From assembly GCA_036897095.1 (NCBI GenBank), contig JAYMSP010002085.1:1-26452 (forward strand): a stretch of DNA of 26,452 nt, in the 5' to 3' direction. Of this stretch, positions 20,790 to 26,452 are shown piece after piece. Within the stretch, counting starts at the first letter, position 1. Every line of letters begins with the position of its first letter. Below the pieces are notes generated by a model, which was not told the origin of the DNA, did no database searches, and saw only the letters and a list, made by a program, of their open reading frames with translations. Both the position numbers and the translations under genes were made by a program. This DNA comes from Plantago elongata. Lineage: Eukaryota > Streptophyta > Magnoliopsida > Lamiales > Plantaginaceae.

Positions 20790-20915
20790 ATTAATATCTC
20801 AATAAATTATTTATTTTTAAAAGGGTTAAAGAGTGACTCGAATCCCGACATATTACTTGAAGGTGAAGCGTCTTACTAATTGAGTTGCGCTTCATTGCCA
20901 TTAATATCTCAATAA
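20790..20915. repeat. 16 bp target-site duplication flanking the SINE
   Basis: The direct repeats at 20790-20805 and 20900-20915 are identical at all 16 positions. The bases just outside differ, which marks the insertion borders exactly. Confidence 0.85.
20806..20899 (-). mobile_element. tRNA-derived SINE with intact target-site duplication
   Basis: A 94-base element lies between two identical 16-base copies of ATTAATATCTCAATAA (20790-20805 and 20900-20915). Read on the minus strand it contains a box A-like CAACTCAATTAGTAAGACGC, then a box B GTCGGGATTCGAGTCAC (complement of 20833-20849), and ends in a TTTTAAAAATAAATAAT A-rich tail next to the left duplication. This is the full signature of SINE retroposition: internal RNA polymerase III promoter, A-rich tail and flanking duplication. 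The copy at 14002-14118 is a relative. Confidence 0.85.
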
Positions 20916-22684
20916 TGTTTCGTATTCGTTATCGATTGAAAGATTCACGTAACAGCTACAACATGTCCTTATTCTTATTGATCTATCTCTCTTGATGCGT
21001 GTTCAACCACTTTAAAAATGTCATTCGAATATAAATTTAATATTTGACGGAGATTCATCTCCTTACATAATCGTGAGCCAAATATTTAATACCATATCTA
21101 TTTGGATTATAAACCCTTAAAAGTTCTTATTAAAAAGAAAATGTTATCCAAGTTATGATGTTTGTATGATTTTCCTTTAAAGATGATGTCTGCTAAGTGA
21201 AAGATGTTGCTAAACATAATGTACATATCCTTAGCCTATTTTCAATTTCATAAAATTTCAGTACTTTCTCAATACTCTACTTGACTAAACTCATTACAAT
21301 TACTCGACTAAACTTTTTCATCGTTTATACTTCTACGTTCTTTTTAAAGGTATTGTTTATCATTTTCAGTTTCTCTTTGAAAAAGATAATGTATATTTTT
21401 AAAAGCCTATTATCTCCATTTGTTAAATTCTTAATGACTCAGTTTCACATTTTTCTATGCAAACAAAAAATACAAACAAAAACAACTTTAAATGTTATAA
21501 AATTATATGGGTTGCATCCTTGTAAATTTTAATTAGCTCAAACCAACTACAATTGAGTTCAAGGTATTGGACTAACACATTCTAATTAACTCCAACGAAG
21601 TTTTACTTGGTGTGAAAGTTGACACCAATTCTATGCATGCAAGTCTTATTTTTCCTTTTATTTTAAACAAAATGAAAGATAATAAGAAATGGAAAGATGA
21701 AGTTTAAAAGAAATGAAAAAAGAAAAGCTGAATATAGTGTGAACATTGGAGTATAATGGTTATTGAGATTGTAAGTTGAATGAAATGTGATGTGGAAGAG
21801 ATAGGTTGATTTTAGTGGGTGTGACAATTGGAGATGATCCTAGTACATAGTTAGTATATAATCTACTCTATCAACATCAATTTAATTTAATTTTGTTGGA
21901 GATGTATACTAAAACTTATTCTTATGATAATTATGGCTTAAATGTGAATGTTATTTTGTATTTTGAATGTATCTTATGCTTGTGCCATGTAAATTGCTTT
22001 TATACAATTTTGTATTGGGGTTTGAGGGCTACATTTATTAAAAATAGTATCAGTTACTACTTAACGGGTCTGGTATGACCGTACGGGTGTATGGCCCGAT
22101 ATAAAGTTTATCTTATATCAACTCGTCGAGACCTTAACAGGTTAGTTGGATCCTAACCTTGAAAAATATATCCGTCATCATTAGTCGTATCATATTTATT
22201 TTTATATATATTAGTATCAAATATTTACTTTTTAGGTCGTAAATGTTTCACTATAAAATATATTTAGTAGACTTAGATAAGTCAAATTTTATAAATTTAT
22301 TTGGCCAGTGTTTGGGTCGACATTCCTATTTGTACATTTGATTAATCAGGTAGAAATTGACCGGACAATACAAATCTTGCTTATCTAAATTGACAGTGTC
22401 TCGATTTATATACTGTTTTTCCTTTATTTCTCGGCATCTATTTTTAAAAAAATCTTTTTCAATATTTAGTCAAATTATCATCAAATAGTCCCTCAATAAT
22501 TATTTCGAATTAAATGGCATTGAACCTCAAACACTTGTCTACCTCAACATCTCATCAGATATATGAGACAGAGACAAACAACAATGTCTCAAAATCCAAA
22601 GAGATCGTACATGAATTTGCAACTTAAAATTTTCTATTTTCAAAATTTAAAATATATTTCATAATAATATTGAAATTGTGAAAT
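20916..22684. other. AT-rich intergenic stretch
   Basis: No gene is supported. The 83- and 61-codon frames at 21281-21532 and 21893-22078 are AT-driven and carry no motif. TACTTAACGGGTCTGGTATG near 22060 starts a short, less AT-rich patch that may be a transposon scrap. Confidence 0.5.
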
Positions 22685-24181
22685 ATGTTATAATTTTTTT
22701 ATTAATTTTTATGCAACCATTTATGTATGCATAATTAGGCCATAAACAAATTTTCAAAATTATAATAAGTTCGAGTTCTTTTTTAACATGTACGGTACAT
22801 TATATTTTTGAAATATGACATTCTAGTGAATTGAGCCATATTAACTACAAAAACTATGGGTAAATAAGTCTAGATTTATCGTTCAGTCTAATAATGTTTT
22901 CTTTTTTTAAATTAATTTTATCAATGGAACTCCATGAAATTCAAATATACATTCCACATCAAATTTTACCTATGTGGCTGATCAGTAAGGCCAGTGTTAA
23001 AGGGTGACGTTCACATATGTTTGAACCGAGGGTGGCTGAGTTTGCATATAACATATGGTCTGGTTGGAATCTTTTACTTTTTCAGAAGAAGCCTATTTGA
23101 TTTAGCAGAAATTAAATGTGTGATTATACTTTGTTTAATTCGACGGAGGTCTTATATCCTTGATTTAAACCTCATGTTGATAAATTGCTTTGGGGTTAAC
23201 TGATCTGAACTGAACTGGATGAAACTGAATTAAACTAAGCAGAACTGAAGTAATGCATAAATTATAACTAAGCAGAACTGAGCTAAATTGCACTGAATGG
23301 AACTGGACTGAACTGAACTGAAGTTATTTTAAGTTTTAGAGAACAAAGTCCAATTCTACATAGGTTGTGTTTTGAATTTGATAATACGGATAGTGTGGAC
23401 TTCGGTTGACTGATGTACTAAGTTCTAAAAAAATATTAAAAAATTGATTATCATTTTTCTATTGATTTTTATGCAATCATTTATGTATGCAGAATTGGGC
23501 CATAAATAAAATTTCCAAATTATCATAAGTTGAGCTCTTTTTTAACATGTATTGGACATTATATTTTTTAAATATGACATTCTAGAGAATTTGACTATAT
23601 TGAGTACAAAAACAATGGGTAAATAAGTTTAGATTTATCGTTCAATTTAATAATGTATTTTTTTAAAAATTAATTTTATCAATGGAACTCCATGAAATTC
23701 AAAGATACATTCCATATCAAATTTTTTCTATGTGGCTGATCAGTAAGGTCAGTGTTAAAGGGTGGCGTTCACATATGTTCGAAGTGGGGTGGCTGAGTTT
23801 GCTTATAGCATATGGTCTGGTTTGAATCTCTTACTTTTTCAACAGAAGCCTATTTAATTTAGCTAAAATTAAAAGTGTAACTATACTTTGTTTAATTCGA
23901 CGGGGGTTTTATATCTTTGATTTTAACCTCATGTTGATAAATTGCTTTGGGGTTAACTGATCTGAACTGAACTGGATGAAACTGAATTAAATTAAACTGA
24001 ACTGAAGTGATGTATAAATTATAATTAAGCAGAGCTAGGCTAAATTGCACTGAATGGAATTGAAGTGAAGTGAATTTATATTTTAGAGAACAAAGCCCAA
24101 TTTTGCATAGGATGTGTTCTGAATTTGGTAATACGAATAGTGTGGACTTCGGTTGACTGTTGTACTAAGTACTAAAAAAAT
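22685..24181. repeat. Tandem duplication of a ~750 bp unit
   Basis: Copy A (about 22685-23430) and copy B (about 23445-24181) align along their whole length. Both contain, in order, ATGCAACCATTTATGTATGC or its variant (22711 and 23471), TCAATGGAACTCCATGAAAT, TATGTGGCTGATCAGTAAGG, TTGCTTTGGGGTTAACTGAT, a run of CTGAACTGAACTGGA-type words, and GTGTGGACTTCGGTTGACTG. The offset is 760 bases at the left and about 747 at the right because of small indels. Mismatches are frequent, so the duplication is not recent. No shared open frame survives in both copies, so it is unlikely to be coding. Confidence 0.92.
23205..23325 (+). repeat. ACTGAACTGAA-word array in copy A
   Basis: Irregular five-base units (CTGAA, CTGGA, CTGAG) repeat through this block, with the counterpart in copy B at about 23955-24075. 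The copies differ in unit number, which accounts for part of the length difference between the duplicated halves. Confidence 0.7.
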
Positions 24182-26435
24182 AAATTCGCTTTAATGAATT
24201 AATAATTTATTTAATTAAAATATTTTTAGAAGTTATATAGATAAATTTATTTGAGCCTCAATAAAAATTATATTAATACTATGCATTTAAAATACTAAAG
24301 TGAAGACAAAATATAAATTTACACAATTAAATACTTGTTTAAATTTATATCTTATTTTAATGAGTAATTGACATTTATGGATTTGTTTCATCGTAATAAA
24401 TCAAAATATATCTTCAAATGTATGAATTTTTTATTTTAATATGTAAATAATCTATTTAGTTAACATTATCTATATAAGATGGTCTCTATGGCTTTGTCTA
24501 GCCAAGATGAATCCAAAGATATGCTCAAAATATTTTTTGAAGTTTTACATATAAATTTATATATGATTTAATAAAAAATATAACATACTAAAATTAAATA
24601 GTTAATTCTAAATTAATATTTTCTTTTTAATTTATTTTTGTACATGAAACTGAACAAGATTTAAAGAGGCATGCCACATAAGATTTAGACTACGTGACAT
24701 GTCTCTTTGTTGATATATAATATATATTTAAATTTTAATAAATTATAAAATGTTTTTAATAAAATGAAATTTAGTTCACTTTAATTTTTAAATATTCTTA
24801 TAATATATATTATAAATAAAATAATTTAATAGTGGTAACGACTTAGTTTAGAAAAACACACGCGTGAAGGTGGTCTTAGTTCTCAGCCTAGATACATATA
24901 TTCTTATCGAGAAATCCAGTGGCGTGACGATATAAAGAAAAGGGAGTCATATTTCCACACATGTGGTTGAAATGAGAAAGACAAGACCCACCATGGTACG
25001 AATTGGTCAAGGAAAACAGGAACCTGTGTTCCAATACTGACTCAATCATGTTTCGATTCGGTGGAAACAAAACAACCCCATCCCCATGCAGGTTAATTCA
25101 GGCTCCATTTAATTAATAATAAACTAGTCCATATTTATTGGTTAAAGAGCACTAAGCTAGGTTCTTTTATAAATGAAATTTTTATAATACCCTAAATATT
25201 GCTTCACTTTATTGAAAGAAAAGAAAGGCAAGCATGTGCAATCCAAGCTCTCTCGGATTATAATTTAATACTTATAATGTTACTAATATTAAAGCTCAAG
25301 GATCGATGATAGTTGAAAATGCGCAACATTGGATAGAAACTGAACCATAAAGTGGCCAGGCTAAAATTTCAAACATGTCAAAAAGTGTAAAGTGACAATC
25401 AATTGGAGGCTTGGAGAGCTATGGCGAAACAAATTCCCAACGATAATGATGCATGCACACTGTATGTATCCTTCTTCCTTCAAAATTTTCAAATTTTAAT
25501 ATGATCGTTTCTTCATCCGAAAATTTGTTTTTTTTTCTCTTTTGGCCAACTTTAGTCCCACCAAACGTACTAGACTTTGTGTTCTCAAATTTCAAATGGA
25601 ATTAAACTGAATGAATTTGTAGACAAGAAAATATTTTTTTCGGTTTATAAAATTATTTTTAGGAGGTCACTTTATTTAGTATTAAAAAAAATAATAGAAT
25701 AAATATTTGTGTGTTGGTATTATGTTGGTAAAATTGTAAATGGATGATAAAGTAAGAGAGATATTAAACAAAATGATGATGGGGGTAGAAAAGATATATA
25801 ATAAAAAAAATTAATTAGTGGAATAATTTTTTTCATTTATGGGTTAGAAAGTTTTTAATGTAACGCTAAAAAAAGAAATTTATAAGTTTTTAAGAGTATA
25901 ATTTTGATTTGATAAAACTGACTTTACCGTATATATCACTAGTATTTACTCGTGGCGATGCCACAATATAGTTTACTTTTAATAATAAATAAAAAGAAAG
26001 AACAAATAATTAATCAGAAAAATAATTTTAATCAAACTAATTACATTTAATCGACGTTCGTCGTGGTTTATTTTGGGTGGTTATTTTTCACCAAATACTA
26101 TATCATTTAATCTTCAGAAAAGGTGAAATTACAACTCGTTGAAAATAAAATGAAATATGAAAAATATACAACACAATCAATATATAAGGTTGGTTACCAA
26201 AACTCCACAGTGATAAGTGGTCCAACCACACGCACACAAAATTATTATTTTAGAAGCATAGATTAGAAAATACAAAGAAGATCAAAAGAGAGATTTCCGT
26301 CTAAAGAATATTATAGTAGTGTTCACACCACACACTTAACACACATACAAATTAATGTTCCATGCAACAATGCTTGTTATGGATAGAAAAAAGTAGAGAG
26401 AAGATCGAAAAGAGTTAATTCCCCGTTAATAGTGT
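24182..26435. other. AT-rich intergenic stretch to the window end
   Basis: No secure gene. An inverted repeat AAAGAGGCATGCCAC (24663-24677) pairs with GTGACATGTCTCTTT (24694-24708) at 13 of 15 positions. A tiny two-exon frame at 25421-25610 is possible but weak. Near the right edge GAAGATCAAAAGAGAG and GAAGATCGAAAAGAG (about 26277 and 26400) repeat a purine-rich word. Confidence 0.5.
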
Positions 26436-26452
26436 CCCCCCCCCCCCCCCCC
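26436..26452 (+). repeat. Poly-C run at the window end
   Basis: Seventeen consecutive C bases close the window. Long poly-C is rare in AT-rich plant DNA, so this may mark a contig end or a sequencing artefact as much as a real tract. Confidence 0.9.

Noticed and set aside
24470..24878. Second terminal-inverted-repeat element like the one at 3467-3972
   Set aside because: The right edge GGTGGTCTTAG resembles that element's end, but the left edge (TAAGATGGTCTCTATGG) does not pair with it, and no duplication flanks it.
1..26452. CRISPR array, operon, integron or phage features
   Set aside because: No regular spacer-repeat array and no bacterial gene organisation; the genes have plant introns and plant-specific domains.

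Overview
This window looks like nuclear DNA from a dicot plant. It is AT-rich. Its genes carry short plant-type introns with GT..AG borders. It encodes a two-finger QALGGH zinc-finger repressor and a tonoplast aquaporin, both plant-specific types, and its intergenic DNA is littered with decayed transposons and simple repeats. No bacterial, organellar or viral gene was seen. I cannot name the species. The aquaporin and the repeat style fit a core eudicot, and Caryophyllales is only a guess.

Layout. 1-1500: the edge of a gene neighbourhood, with a probable leftward promoter and 5' non-coding exon (about 1233-1470) and two weak candidate terminal exons on the plus strand (93-300). 1500-5000: intergenic, with a three-copy 71-78 bp tandem repeat (2016-2233) and a terminal-inverted-repeat element (3467-3972). 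5026-5895: an intronless minus-strand ZAT5-like repressor with its TATA box. 5900-14170: a long gene-poor stretch holding a possible LINE tail, a broken Helitron PIF1-like helicase (9310-9897), a GAGCTCG-rich palindromic element, a Z-DNA-prone GC/AC/AT microsatellite, a hairpin resembling a CACTA end, and an old tRNA-like SINE. 14176-17560: a six-exon plus-strand gene for an unrecognised 679-residue protein, whose promoter carries GCCCA (site II) boxes and an E2F consensus. 18463-19321: a two-exon TIP1-type aquaporin, head-to-tail with the previous gene. 20363-20641: a one-exon 92-residue secreted-peptide precursor with a good TATA box. 20806-20899: a 94 bp SINE bordered by a perfect 16 bp target-site duplication. 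22685-24181: a tandem duplication of a roughly 750 bp unit. The rest, to a 17-base poly-C at the window end, is intergenic.

The genes are ordinary plant neighbours and there is no sign that they form one pathway. The ZAT5-like protein is a nuclear stress or development repressor, the TIP moves water and small solutes across the vacuole membrane, and the small peptide is probably an apoplastic signal or defence peptide. The long unknown protein may belong to proliferating-cell functions, judged only from its promoter. The most worthwhile items for follow-up are the peptide precursor, the unknown protein with its E2F site and competing splice donors, the aquaporin's altered selectivity-filter position (Gly where TIP1 proteins normally have Ala), and the clean SINE insertion. 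No clearly new multi-gene system was found.
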